From Pseudomonas yamanorum (GTDB lineage: Bacteria > Pseudomonadota > Gammaproteobacteria > Pseudomonadales > Pseudomonadaceae), in assembly GCF_013386765.1 (NCBI RefSeq), contig NZ_JACARE010000003.1:80782-144781 (forward strand): 64,000 bases of DNA. Direction: 5' to 3'. Shown here one piece after another: positions 1 to 8,041 of the stretch (its first letter is position 1; each line of letters opens with the position of its first letter). Below the pieces are notes generated by a model. That model saw nothing but the letters and a program-made list of their open reading frames with translations, made no database searches and was not told where the DNA came from. The translations under genes and the position numbers were made by a program.

Positions 1-621
1 GCGGAAACTGTTGTTGTCCTGGTTGCCCATGTTCAGGCGCAGGCTGATGTTATCGGTGGGGTCGGTGCTGAGGTCGGCGTACAGGCTGCGCAAATCATTG
101 CTGCCGCCTTGGGCTTCGATGCTGGAGACGCGACCGGCCTGGGGCAGTTTGCTCACGCGGTTGACGATGCCGCCCTGGCCGCCGCGCCCGTACAACACGG
201 CTGCCGGGCCTTTGAGCACTTCGATGCGTTCGATGTTGTGCAGGTCGCGTACGTATTGGCTGTCGTCGCGAATACCGTCCAGATAGAAATCGTTACTGGC
301 GTCGAAACCGCGGATGCGCAGGCTGTCGAACCGCGTGTCGGCGCCGCTGCTGACGTTGGGCACGCCGCTTAAGGCCTGGCCCAGGTCATTGGTGCCGTAG
401 GAACGCAGGCTGTCGGTTTTCACCGAGTCGATGGCCTGGGGCACGTAGCGCACGGGTGTGGCGGTGCGGGTAGCGGTACTGGTTTCCTTGACGCGCGGGT
501 CGTCTTCGTCGGCTTCAGCACTCACGGAAGTTTCCGGCAGGACGGTGGCAGCGCAGGCAAATCCGGCAGACAGCAGTACAGAAAGCCCAAGGGTAATGGG
601 CGTCAGGCGCAGGGCAGGCAT
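1..621 (-). CDS. TonB-dependent siderophore receptor, N-terminal part (runs off window start)
   Basis: Outer-membrane gated channel for a ferric siderophore, energised by TonB. Only the first 207 codons are inside the window, on the minus strand from the ATG complementary to 619-621. The reading begins with a signal peptide (MPALRLTPITLG..., cleavage after a CAA stretch), then a plug domain with the family motifs RFDSLRIRGFDASNDFYLDG and IEVLKGPAAVLYGRGGQGG, and the start of the barrel. The plug wording is that of catecholate-type (Fiu-like) receptors, but ligand assignment is not possible from this part. The ribosome site is weak (GGA about 11 nt upstream). A Fur-box-like sequence lies about 45 bp upstream, consistent with iron repression. 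Confidence 0.9.
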   Translation of the reverse strand, partial: MPALRLTPITLGLSVLLSAGFACAATVLPETSVSAEADEDDPRVKETSTATRTATPVRYVPQAIDSVKTDSLRSYGTNDLGQALSGVPNVSSGADTRFDSLRIRGFDASNDFYLDGIRDDSQYVRDLHNIERIEVLKGPAAVLYGRGGQGGIVNRVSKLPQAGRVSSIEAQGGSNDLRSLYADLSTDPTDNISLRLNMGNQDNNSFR

Positions 622-663
622 CGGGGTGTGTATCCAAAAAGGTTGGCAGGATAAAAGCGCGTT

Positions 664-682
664 AATGGTAATGCTTACTATT
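664..682 (-). promoter_or_regulatory. Putative Fur box upstream of the TonB receptor
   Basis: On the minus strand this 19-mer matches the AATGATAATCATTATCATT form of the Fur consensus at 15 of 19 positions (my alignment by eye). It sits about 45 bp upstream of the receptor start codon, where an iron-responsive operator would be expected for a siderophore receptor. Confidence 0.65.
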
Positions 683-848
683 TGCGCAGGTTATCTATTC
701 CTAAGTTGACCCTTCTGAAAAATGTTACGGCATATGTTTTACAGGGATATTCGACCGATTCCCGAAACAGTCTGGGAGCCAATTCGGGGTTTTTCCGAAC
801 TGTAGGTAAGACTAATCTGCCGGGCATCAACGTCTATCGGAGCCCGTC

Positions 849-1556
849 ATGTCGGCAGCCACGCTTCATTACATTTACGACCCGCTGTGCGGCTGGTGTT
901 ACGGCGCCGAGCCGCTGCTGCATGCCGCCCGGGATGTATTGCCTGTCCAGCTGCACGGCGGCGGCATGATGACCGGCGCGAATCGCCAATCTGTCTCGCT
1001 GCAGTTGCGTGACTACGTGATGCCCCATGACCGGCGCATTGCCGAGTACACCGGGCAACCGTTTGGCCAGGCGTATTTCGAAGGCTTGCTGCGGGACCAC
1101 GACGCGGTGTTCGACTCAGCCCCGCCCATCAGCGCGGTGCTGGCCGCAGAAAAAATTGCCGGTCGCGGCCTGGAATTATTGGCGCGTTTGCAAACGGCGC
1201 ACTACGTCGAAGGTCGCCGAATCGCCGATAACGACGTGCTGCTGACTCTGGCTGAGTCCATCGGTTTGGATCCTCAAGTCTTCAACACAGCCTTCAATGA
1301 AATCCAGGGCGCAGAAACCCAGGCTCACATCAAAGACAGCCGCCAATGGCTGGCAAAAATCGGCGGCCAGGGCTTTCCCACCTTGGCCCTGGAGCAGGGC
1401 GGCCAACTGCAATTGCTCGACATCAGCCCCTGGCTGGGCAAGCCCCAAGCCTTTGCTGAGTGGCTGAGACAAACAGTCGCAATTTCGATTCCAACCACCC
1501 AATCGAGTGCACCAATGTGTGGCCTGCAGGGTTGCGAAGAGCCGAGAAGGGCTTGA
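849..1556 (+). CDS. DsbA-family thioredoxin-fold protein with CGWC active site
   Basis: A 235-residue protein of the DsbA/FrnE superfamily. The N-terminus IYDPLCGWCYGAEPLL carries a CxxC redox pair (CGWC, residues about 13-16) directly after the first beta strand, followed by a helical insertion and a returning thioredoxin-fold segment with a cis-Pro candidate in GGQGFPTLAL. No signal peptide is visible, so it is probably cytoplasmic, unlike true DsbA. It probably catalyses thiol-disulfide exchange on an unknown substrate. The last 20 residues hold two further cysteines (MCGLQGCEE), which are unusual and could be regulatory or metal-binding. It stands alone, followed by a strong terminator. 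Confidence 0.8.
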   Translation: MSAATLHYIYDPLCGWCYGAEPLLHAARDVLPVQLHGGGMMTGANRQSVSLQLRDYVMPHDRRIAEYTGQPFGQAYFEGLLRDHDAVFDSAPPISAVLAAEKIAGRGLELLARLQTAHYVEGRRIADNDVLLTLAESIGLDPQVFNTAFNEIQGAETQAHIKDSRQWLAKIGGQGFPTLALEQGGQLQLLDISPWLGKPQAFAEWLRQTVAISIPTTQSSAPMCGLQGCEEPRRA

Positions 1557-1700
1557 TAGAGCCTTGCACCATGATGGCTATTTAATGTTTCTTAGACTTT
1601 TTTAGCCTAAATACAGACGATTCACGAAATTGACACACAGTAAAGGGCGCGGATAGGATTCGCCCCAACGCCTGTGGCTAACCGCCATGACTTCTCCAAT

Positions 1701-1745
1701 AAAAAAAGGCCCGCGGCATTTTAGTCGTCCGCGGGCCTTTTTTTA
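1701..1745 (+). terminator. Rho-independent terminator
   Basis: GGCCCGCGG and CCGCGGGCC form a nine-base-pair GC-rich stem with a 12-nt loop, flanked by A7 and T7 tracts, so it could work in both directions. It lies between the DsbA-like gene and the porin gene. Confidence 0.9.
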
Positions 1746-1828
1746 TCTGGGGAAAGTCGACACCAGAAAAGCAACACGGAGCCTGGTGTCACAGCGCGTA
1801 CTCAACCAGTAATAAGGAATATAAGAAA

Positions 1829-3115
1829 ATGTTGAAACAACGGATGGGGCTGATCGCTCTGGGGATTTTGAGCGCTACGCAAGCAATGGCTGACGACCAA
1901 TCCCAATCAAAGGGTTTTGTTGAAGACAGCCACCTGAACATTGCGGCACGCAACGCGTACATCAGCCGCGACTACAAGAACGGCAAGCAAGACAAAGCCG
2001 AATGGGGCCAGGGTTTCATCGGCAAGTTCGAGTCCGGCTTCACCCAAGGCACCGTCGGTGTGGGTGTGGACGTGATCGGCCAGTACGCCATTCGCCTGGA
2101 CGGTGGTAAAGGTCGCAGCGGTGCTGGCGGTATCGACTTCTTCAAGCAAGGCGACAGCGGCGCAGCAGCCGATGACCTGGCCAAGGGCGGCGCAGCCGTC
2201 AAGGCACGCATCTCCAACACCGTGATCAAATACGGTCAGCAGATGCCAGCCGTGCCGGTGCTGCAGTACGACAACTCCCGTCTGTTGTCGGAAACCTACG
2301 AAGGTACTTCGATCGTTTCCAAAGAAATCGCCGGCCTGCAACTGGACGCTGGTCACTTCACCAAGGAAGCTCGCAAGAGCGCCGAGGGTTCCGACAGTGG
2401 CGCGCTGAAAAGCATCGACTACATCGGCGGTAGCTACAAATTCACCGAAAGCCTGTCGGCAGCGCTCTACGCTTCCAACATGCAGGACGTGCTGAAGAAG
2501 CAATACGTCAACGTCAACTACGTGCTGGCCCTGCCAGAGAAACAATCGTTGACCTTCGACTTCAACGGCTACAAAACCAAGCTCGACCGTAGCTTCGCCC
2601 TGGAAAACCAAGGTGACGCCGACGCTCGCGACAACAAAATCTGGAGCCTGGGCGCCACGTGGGCCGTTGGCCCGCACAGCTTCACCCTGGCCCACCAGCG
2701 CAGCACCGGTGACACCGGTTACCTGTACGGCGGCTACCGCAACGCAGGCGGCATCGGCGACGGTGGCAACACCATCCTGCTGGCCAACTCCTACTGGTCT
2801 GACTTCAACGGCAAGGACGAGCGCTCCTGGCAAGCAGGCTACGGCCTGGACTTCAGCGCCTTCGGCGTGCCTGGCCTGACCTACAACATCGCCTACGTGC
2901 GCGGCACCAACATTGACGACGGTTCCAACCGCGGCAGTGGCACCGAGCGTGAGATCTTCAACCAGTTCAAATACGTGGTACAGAACGGCCCGGCCAAAGA
3001 CCTGAGCCTGCGTGCCCGTGCGTCGTGGTTGCGCGTTTCCAACAACGCCAGCAACTACAACGTGGGCGGTAACGAGATCCGTCTGTTCGCCGACTACCCA
3101 ATCAACGTTTTCTGA
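1829..3115 (+). CDS. OprD-family outer-membrane porin
   Basis: A 428-residue OprD/Occ porin forming an 18-strand substrate-selective beta barrel for small carboxylates or basic amino acids. A classical signal peptide (MLKQRMGLIALGILSATQAMA) is followed by the family opening SKGFVEDSHLNIAARNAYIS, in which the short FVEDS...L..RN..ISRDYK string is diagnostic. Alternating aromatic and polar strands continue to the C-terminal Phe of YPINVF, the usual OMP assembly signal. Length is typical for the family (about 420-440). The start is set by AAGGAA about 10 nt upstream. It is flanked by terminators on both sides, so it is monocistronic. Which OprD paralogue, and thus which substrate, cannot be read from the sequence. 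Confidence 0.93.
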   Translation: MLKQRMGLIALGILSATQAMADDQSQSKGFVEDSHLNIAARNAYISRDYKNGKQDKAEWGQGFIGKFESGFTQGTVGVGVDVIGQYAIRLDGGKGRSGAGGIDFFKQGDSGAAADDLAKGGAAVKARISNTVIKYGQQMPAVPVLQYDNSRLLSETYEGTSIVSKEIAGLQLDAGHFTKEARKSAEGSDSGALKSIDYIGGSYKFTESLSAALYASNMQDVLKKQYVNVNYVLALPEKQSLTFDFNGYKTKLDRSFALENQGDADARDNKIWSLGATWAVGPHSFTLAHQRSTGDTGYLYGGYRNAGGIGDGGNTILLANSYWSDFNGKDERSWQAGYGLDFSAFGVPGLTYNIAYVRGTNIDDGSNRGSGTEREIFNQFKYVVQNGPAKDLSLRARASWLRVSNNASNYNVGGNEIRLFADYPINVF

Positions 3116-3147
3116 TTGATTCGGCGTCGCGCCTGATTCCAGGCGAT

Positions 3148-3178
3148 AAAAAACCCCGACTGGTTCGGGGTTTTTTTA
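3148..3178 (+). terminator. Rho-independent terminator after the porin gene
   Basis: AACCCCGA and TCGGGGTT pair around a short loop (CTGGT), followed by a run of seven T, 33 bp after the porin stop codon. Confidence 0.92.
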
Positions 3179-3317
3179 TGCCTGGGATCTGAGCTTATTG
3201 ATTACATAGCATCACTAATGAAGTACTCCGCCCCACCTTTATCCACCTCAAGCAACCTCATAAATTGGCCCCACTGCCTGCCCATCATGCCGATGGGCAC
3301 GTCACTGGAGCCTTGTC

Positions 3318-3533
3318 ATGCCATTTGTCAGCGTACGCATCACCCGCGACGGCGTTACCTCGGAGCAGAAAGCCCAGGTCATTGCCGAAATCACCGAAAC
3401 CCTCGAGCGCGTCCTCAACAAACGCCCCGACCTGACCCACATCGTCATCGAAGAAGTCGACACCGATAACTGGGGCTATGCCGGTATCACCACCACTCAA
3501 TACCGCAAACAGCTCGCGGAAAATCCGTCATGA
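3318..3533 (+). CDS. 4-oxalocrotonate tautomerase family protein
   Basis: A 71-residue tautomerase-superfamily protein. Met-Pro at the start (MPFVSVRITRDG) gives the N-terminal catalytic Pro1 once Met is removed, and the mid-protein DLTHIVIEEVDTDNWGYAGI matches the second beta-alpha-beta half of the fold. Members interconvert enol and keto forms, often as hexamers of 60-75-residue subunits. The physiological substrate is unknown. GGAG about 9 nt upstream supports this start. The stop codon overlaps the next gene's ATG (ATGA), so it is translationally coupled with the FrnE-like gene. Confidence 0.85.
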   Translation: MPFVSVRITRDGVTSEQKAQVIAEITETLERVLNKRPDLTHIVIEEVDTDNWGYAGITTTQYRKQLAENPS

Positions 3534-4180
3534 GCACGCCCGTCACCCTCGACTTCATCTCCGACGTGGTGTGCCCGTGGTGCGCCCTCGGCGCCACCGC
3601 CCTGGAACGAGCCATCGACAACCTGGCGGGCGAAGTGAAGGTTGAGCTGACCTTCAAACCCTTCGAACTCAACCCCGACATGCCGGCCGAAGGCGAAAAC
3701 GCCGTCGCCCACATGATGCGCAAATACGGGCGCAGCGCCGAGGAAGTCGCCAGCGGTAAAAGGATGCTGATGGAGCGCGGCGAGGCCATCGGCTTCAGCT
3801 TCGACCTGGAAAAACGCAGCCACTTCTACAACACCTTCGACGCCCATCGGTTGCTGTTTTGGGCGTTGCAGCAAGGGCGCCAGACCGAGCTGAAAAAGGC
3901 CTTGTTGCGTGCGTACTTCAGCGATGGCCAGAACGTCAGCGACCCCGAAACCCTGGCGCGTTTAGCCGCCGAGGCCGGGCTGGACCTTGAAGGCGCACGC
4001 AAGGTGCTGGGCTCTACCGCCTACGCCAACGAAGTGCGCGAGCTTGAAGTGTTCTACCGCGAGCACGGCATCAACTCCGTGCCGGCCATGGTCCTCAACG
4101 GCCGCCAGTTGGTTTCCGGGTCGCAATCAGTCAGTTACTACGAACAGATGCTGCGGGAAATGTCCGCCGCGGCTGCTTGA
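3530..4180 (+). CDS. FrnE-like DsbA-family oxidoreductase
   Basis: A 216-residue cytosolic DsbA-family protein of the FrnE/polyketide-isomerase branch. The redox site CPWC lies near residue 16 (DFISDVVCPWCALG), followed by FKPFELNPDMPAEG, a hallmark of this branch, the helical insertion, and the cis-Pro loop GINSVPAMVLNGRQLVSGSQ near residue 190. Likely role is thiol-disulfide exchange or isomerisation; polyketide isomerase names for this family are historical. It overlaps the tautomerase gene by 4 nt and precedes an SDR gene by about 30 bp, suggesting a small operon for handling reactive carbonyl or thiol compounds (inference). Confidence 0.85.
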   Translation: MSTPVTLDFISDVVCPWCALGATALERAIDNLAGEVKVELTFKPFELNPDMPAEGENAVAHMMRKYGRSAEEVASGKRMLMERGEAIGFSFDLEKRSHFYNTFDAHRLLFWALQQGRQTELKKALLRAYFSDGQNVSDPETLARLAAEAGLDLEGARKVLGSTAYANEVRELEVFYREHGINSVPAMVLNGRQLVSGSQSVSYYEQMLREMSAAAA

Positions 4181-4211
4181 ACCATCCCATTTTCCCTATA
4201 GAGGTTTCATC

Positions 4212-4922
4212 ATGAGCAATTCGAAAAAAGTCGTTGTGATTACCGGCGCATCCCAAGGCCTTGGCGCGGCGGCGGTAAAGGCTTACCGCGAGCTGGATTA
4301 CCGCGTGGTAGCCACCTCCCGGTCGATCAAACCGTCGACCGATCCGGACATTCTTACCGTAGCCGGCGACATCGCCGACCCGGCCACCGCCGAGCGCGTC
4401 ATCCGCGAAGGTGTGGCGCGGTTTGGCCGCATCGACAGCCTGATCAACAATGCCGGGATCTTCGTTGCCAAACCGTTCACCAGCTACACCCACGAAGACT
4501 ACGTGAACGTGCTGGCGGTGAACCTGAACGGATTCTTCTACATCACCCAACTGGCGATTACCGAGATGCTGAAACAGGGCGCCGGGCACATCGTCAACAT
4601 CACCACCAGCCTGGTGGACCACGCGATTGACGGCGTGCCATCGGTACTGGCTTCGCTGACCAAAGGCGGGCTGAACTCGGCGACCAAATCGCTGGCGATT
4701 GAATACGCCAAGCGCGGGATTCGGGTGAATGCGGTGAGCCCGGGGATTATCAAGACGCCGATGCATGGTGAAGAGACGCATGCGGCGTTGGGCAGCTTGC
4801 ATCCGGTTGGGCATATGGGGGAAGCGCGGGATATTGCGCAGGCGATTGTTTACCTGGAATCGGCTGGGTTTGTGACGGGTGAGATTCTGCATGTGGATGG
4901 TGGGCAGAGTGCCGGGCACTAA
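4212..4922 (+). CDS. SDR-family protein lacking the canonical catalytic Tyr
   Basis: A 236-residue short-chain dehydrogenase/reductase with the Rossmann signature TGASQGLG (residues about 11-18), NNAG near residue 80, and the PG motif VSPGIIKTPM. The usual active-site YxxxK is altered: the sequence reads SVLASLTKGG, so the position four before the Lys is Ala, while the Ser (ITTS) and Lys remain. This suggests altered chemistry, a non-catalytic role or a different acid residue. ATG at 4212 has AGAGG eight bases upstream; the longer open frame starting earlier is out of register with the upstream gene and was not used. Third gene of the tautomerase/FrnE-like cluster, ended by a terminator. Confidence 0.85.
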   Translation: MSNSKKVVVITGASQGLGAAAVKAYRELDYRVVATSRSIKPSTDPDILTVAGDIADPATAERVIREGVARFGRIDSLINNAGIFVAKPFTSYTHEDYVNVLAVNLNGFFYITQLAITEMLKQGAGHIVNITTSLVDHAIDGVPSVLASLTKGGLNSATKSLAIEYAKRGIRVNAVSPGIIKTPMHGEETHAALGSLHPVGHMGEARDIAQAIVYLESAGFVTGEILHVDGGQSAGH

Positions 4923-4936
4923 GCGACGCGGCTGAA

Positions 4937-4977
4937 CGAAAAAACGCCCCGGACCGTGATGGTTCGGGGCGTTTTTG
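4937..4977 (+). terminator. Rho-independent terminator after the SDR gene
   Basis: ACGCCCCG and CGGGGCGT pair around a 13-nt loop, with an A-run before and five T after. It closes the tautomerase / FrnE-like / SDR cluster. Confidence 0.9.
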
Positions 4978-5027
4978 TGTGTGACGGCTTCAAGCCAAGC
5001 ACTCTAAAACAAACAACAAAGATCAAA

Positions 5028-5056
5028 TGTGGGAGCCGGGCTTGCCCGCGATGGCG
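5028..5056 (+). repeat. Solitary REP-like half element
   Basis: TGTGGGAGCCGGGCTTGCCC followed by GCGATGGCG is one arm of the REPIN family found repeatedly later in this window. No facing inverted partner follows within 150 bp, so this is a single REP. Confidence 0.75.
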
Positions 5057-5090
5057 ATGGCCCAGCCAACACATCCACAATCTGATACAC

Positions 5091-5372
5091 CTACAGATTA
5101 TTGCCCGGCGACTCCAACACCTTCACCACATCATCAATCACCGCCTTGCTCATCTCTTGCAGATAGTGCGAAGCCCAGGCGTAGCGATCCGTATCCCGAA
5201 TCATCGCCGCGTCCTCTGCCAACAGCTTGGCGACATGCAGCAAATTGGATACGTGAGACAGCGCTTCAGGCAGGGAAACCCCGCTGTTAACGCGAAACAA
5301 AGGCTGGTCGGAATGAAATGAAAAAGGCGTAACGCCGAGGGTAGTGAGGTTAGACGGATTTGGAGCGTTCAT
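5091..5372 (-). CDS. DUF3077-like small protein
   Basis: A 93-residue protein with no signal peptide or membrane segment. The stretch PLFRVNSGVSLPEALSHVSN and the following helix with LLHVAKLLAEDAA resemble the DUF3077 family of small Pseudomonas proteins of unknown function. The C-terminal helix is charged and could mediate protein-protein contact. It is read on the minus strand from ATG at 5372; GGGAG about 10 nt upstream supports the start. A structured, probably transcribed leader precedes it. Function is not known; the family assignment is from recollection of the motif. Confidence 0.65.
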   Translation of the reverse strand: MNAPNPSNLTTLGVTPFSFHSDQPLFRVNSGVSLPEALSHVSNLLHVAKLLAEDAAMIRDTDRYAWASHYLQEMSKAVIDDVVKVLESPGNNL

Positions 5373-5388
5373 CGGTAAAACTCCCGTA

Positions 5389-5869
5389 TCAAGTGAGAGC
5401 TACCACGTTCGTTCTCAGGCGAATGGGTGGCAGCTGTGCGCAGGCTGAGAACCGGAGATACAGGAACCCGGCAGACCCGAAGGTCTCCCACGCACAGCCG
5501 CCATTGCACGAAACTACGGGCGTAAAAAAACGCCTGCAAATCGTGATTGGTGGCGCTGTTGCGCCTGCATCATGTCGGGTTCTCAGGCCCGGTCGCTGAA
5601 TTGGCAGCGACGGGGGGAGGGTAGCGTGGTGGTGGGGTGGGTGCAACTGGGGAAATAGTTGTTTCGTTTTGCTGCTGCCGGGCTTGGTTCTGGCGGCCTG
5701 AAAATGAGTCTGTCGCGTTTTCTCAGAACGCTGAGCTTGAAGGGCAGGTTTGCTATTCCTGCAGCCAGCTCAGGATGCAAAATCGTGCGGCTCGTGCAGT
5801 TATGCCGTTTTATGGATACGTCATAATTATTGGCTACCCATAATTTGGCATAAAGAAGACGGCCATCCG
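5389..5869 (-). promoter_or_regulatory. Structured leader of the DUF3077-like gene plus intergenic region
   Basis: No convincing gene lies in this stretch. The part nearest the DUF3077-like gene has several inverted repeats: an 8-bp GTTCTCAG/CTGAGAAC pair (5411-5418 with 5445-5452), another GTTCTCAG copy near 5579, AGACC/GGTCT near 5474-5487, GGCGT/ACGCC around an A-run near 5519-5533, and GGCGC/GCGCC near 5552-5565. An 85-codon frame across it (5389-5646, minus) ends 16 nt before the gene but looks non-coding (poly-His/Pro start, Arg/Cys-rich). I read the region as a folded 5' leader or small RNA. The remaining part (about 5650-5869) holds the upstream region of the baseplate-like gene, including an AT-rich, promoter-like stretch near 5820-5855. 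Confidence 0.4.
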
Positions 5870-6841
5870 ATGGACGACGCAATTCGCCGCAGCGTAGAAC
5901 GACAATTCGCCGAACTTACCGGCGGTTACCATCTGCCACGCTTTGCCCGCGTTGTCGCAGTGGCCGACGCGCCCGCCGGCGTCGGGATCTGCGACGACTT
6001 CCGTCCACGCGACGCGGTCGACATTGAGGTCATGGGCCCGGACGGTGAGCCAGACACCAAGCTGCCGATCCTGGCCGGCGTGCCTTTGCCGCTGCCCACC
6101 GGTGGCGAGGAAATGGGCATTTATGCGTTCCCCGAGGAAGGCACCCAAGTCGTGCTGTGTTTCGCCTACGGCCTGCCGCACAAGCCCTATATCCAAACGA
6201 TTCTGCCCCACGGCCTGATCATGCCCAGCGTCCCGAAGGGTGACCAGGTGTGGCTGCACAGCGAAGCCTGTCAGCAGCGTGTCGACGCGGACGGCAACTG
6301 GCTGCGCCAGACTGACGGCAAGATCCTGGACAAGGCGATCGAGCGGGAAGTGGAGGCGATGGGCAACACGGAGCGGTTCCAGAGCCACACCAGGACCGTG
6401 GACGACCATTCCACCGAGTTGGTGGGCGGCATCAAGACGTTTGAGGCCTTGGGAGCGCTCAAGCTGCTGTCGGGCGGATCTGCGAGCCTGGCGGCGGTGG
6501 ATGACTTGCACCAGGCGACCGGGCGGGACTTGAACCTGGTGGTGGGGCAGAAACACAACGCCACGGTAGGTGGCGACATGGAGGAAAGGATTCACGGGTT
6601 ACGCAAGAGTGTGGCGGTGTTCAACCAGCAACTAATCGCGCCCAAGACATGGTTGGGATCTGATGCTGTGAACGTGCTGCAGGTGCTGTGCGATCTGCTC
6701 GATCTGGTCGAGCAAATGAATATTCAGTTAGCTGTTCATACCCATGGTCCGACACCAGTACCTAACAACGCGGCCGCATTTACTTCTAAGGCAGTTGAAA
6801 CACACCAATTAGCCAGACAACTTGAAGAAATAAAGCTGTAA
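5870..6841 (+). CDS. Phage baseplate assembly protein V-like (solitary)
   Basis: A 323-residue protein resembling gpV/gp45-type baseplate hub or spike proteins of contractile-tailed phages and tailocins. Residues about 20-130 (FARVVAVADAPAGVGICDDF through EEGTQVVLCFAYGLPHKPYI) look like the OB-fold domain; the C-terminus NVLQVLCDLLDLVEQMN and HTHGPTPVPNNAAAF resembles phage tail proteins that carry an HTHG motif. No other tail gene is adjacent, so it is a remnant or a captured single gene. The start ATG at 5870 follows AGAAG, a weak ribosome site. Base composition is close to the chromosome, unlike the next two genes. A perfect hairpin separates it from the convergent FRG gene. Confidence 0.7.
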   Translation: MDDAIRRSVERQFAELTGGYHLPRFARVVAVADAPAGVGICDDFRPRDAVDIEVMGPDGEPDTKLPILAGVPLPLPTGGEEMGIYAFPEEGTQVVLCFAYGLPHKPYIQTILPHGLIMPSVPKGDQVWLHSEACQQRVDADGNWLRQTDGKILDKAIEREVEAMGNTERFQSHTRTVDDHSTELVGGIKTFEALGALKLLSGGSASLAAVDDLHQATGRDLNLVVGQKHNATVGGDMEERIHGLRKSVAVFNQQLIAPKTWLGSDAVNVLQVLCDLLDLVEQMNIQLAVHTHGPTPVPNNAAAFTSKAVETHQLARQLEEIKL

Positions 6842-6873
6842 CGTCAAGTCGGATGAGATTTATAGAAATAAAT

Positions 6874-6896
6874 GTAGCCCTGTTTCGCAGGGCTAC
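6874..6896 (-). terminator. Hairpin between convergent baseplate-like and FRG genes
   Basis: GTAGCCCTG and CAGGGCTAC form a perfect nine-base-pair stem with loop TTTCG. On the minus strand it is followed by a U-rich stretch (ATTTATTTC), so it most likely ends the FRG-gene transcript; it may also act on the plus strand. Confidence 0.75.
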
Positions 6897-6943
6897 ACCA
6901 GAATACTCTGTTGCGTAGGGTATTATAGATAATTTTAATAGGC

Positions 6944-7951
6944 TCATTTTCTGCGAGACTTGGGAAAGTATTGCCTTTCTTCAATCTCCATATTCGCACC
7001 GCTATACCCAGGAAATAATTTTGATGGACCATAACCGAGCGCTCTAAGATGCTTTGCAACTTTTTCAGACTCATTATTAGGGAGCGTAATTTTAATGAGC
7101 ATGTTAGGTCTTTCGCCTATCTTATGGCTGTCGAAATACTTCTGTATTAAACTTACTAAACATGTTTTTGCATCATCGGTATAGAGTTCATCACCCAAAA
7201 GACTATCAATTCCCGAGAGCTTTGTAGACCAGTGTGTAAATAAACCCTGCTGGGCGGATAGGTTAGGGTTGCCGTGATAGGGTGGGGTGATTAACTTAAG
7301 CGGAAACTCCCTGAGTAGTTTTTTCTCTCCTAATAAATCCGCAGCTTTATGAACCTCATATAAAAAACCTATATCTTGGATGTTAAGTCCCCAAATACAT
7401 AGCTCGCCATTTGTATTGAACCCCTTTTTTTCTCCGCTAAGCTTTGGTGCCGTTGCAAAATAAGCCGCTACCAGGGGGTCGTAAGTCCAGTCTAGTAAGC
7501 GTGTAGGAACCCCGTAATGTTGAGCTAGGGCAGCCGCATTTAGCATGTCATCTGGAAGCCAAGTGTCCCCGGTTTTCCATCCTGCCATTGTATTATATTC
7601 GGCTTTTTTGTAATGTAGATTTCGAAGTAGTTTAGATTCTGGTATATAGAGTCCTTGCATGTCTGCAATTCTATAAAAGTCGCGAATTAATTGATATTCG
7701 ACTGTTGCTTGAGTGTAGGGTTCGTTCTCTCTGTCGGGTGGAACATCAAAAAAAATCAACATTTTTTTTCGCATGTCTTCAAGAGCACCGTCGCGTAGTG
7801 CAGAAGGGACGAGCGAGTAATTTGCGTTGTGTTGGCCTCTGAATATGTAGTCGCCGAAGGATAACTCCCTGCTTGGTAGTTTTCGGTGCAGTAAAATATT
7901 TAAGAACTCATCGCTCGTTAGTGTTTTCTCTTCTAGAACTAATGTGCTCAT
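6944..7951 (-). CDS. FRG-domain protein
   Basis: A 335-residue protein with the FRG domain, named for the conserved Phe-Arg-Gly seen here as YIFRGQHNANYSLVPSALR (residues about 34-53), and a second family block AQHYGVPTRLLDWTYDPL near residue 145, followed by AAYFA. FRG domains occur in bacterial mobile elements and phages; their biochemistry is not settled. No signal peptide. The gene is visibly richer in A/T than the flanking core genes, indicating transfer. It lies 90 bp downstream of a second A/T-rich gene in the same direction, suggesting a two-gene unit. A defence or toxin role is an inference from this context only. Confidence 0.85.
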   Translation of the reverse strand: MSTLVLEEKTLTSDEFLNILLHRKLPSRELSFGDYIFRGQHNANYSLVPSALRDGALEDMRKKMLIFFDVPPDRENEPYTQATVEYQLIRDFYRIADMQGLYIPESKLLRNLHYKKAEYNTMAGWKTGDTWLPDDMLNAAALAQHYGVPTRLLDWTYDPLVAAYFATAPKLSGEKKGFNTNGELCIWGLNIQDIGFLYEVHKAADLLGEKKLLREFPLKLITPPYHGNPNLSAQQGLFTHWSTKLSGIDSLLGDELYTDDAKTCLVSLIQKYFDSHKIGERPNMLIKITLPNNESEKVAKHLRALGYGPSKLFPGYSGANMEIEERQYFPKSRRK

Positions 7952-8041
7952 GTCTTGCCTTCATTCTTCAGATAAAAGTGATTTTTTCTTGCGTTAAGAC
8001 AAAATCTACCTGAGCGTCTAGCGCCCGTAGAGTCGCTTGAT

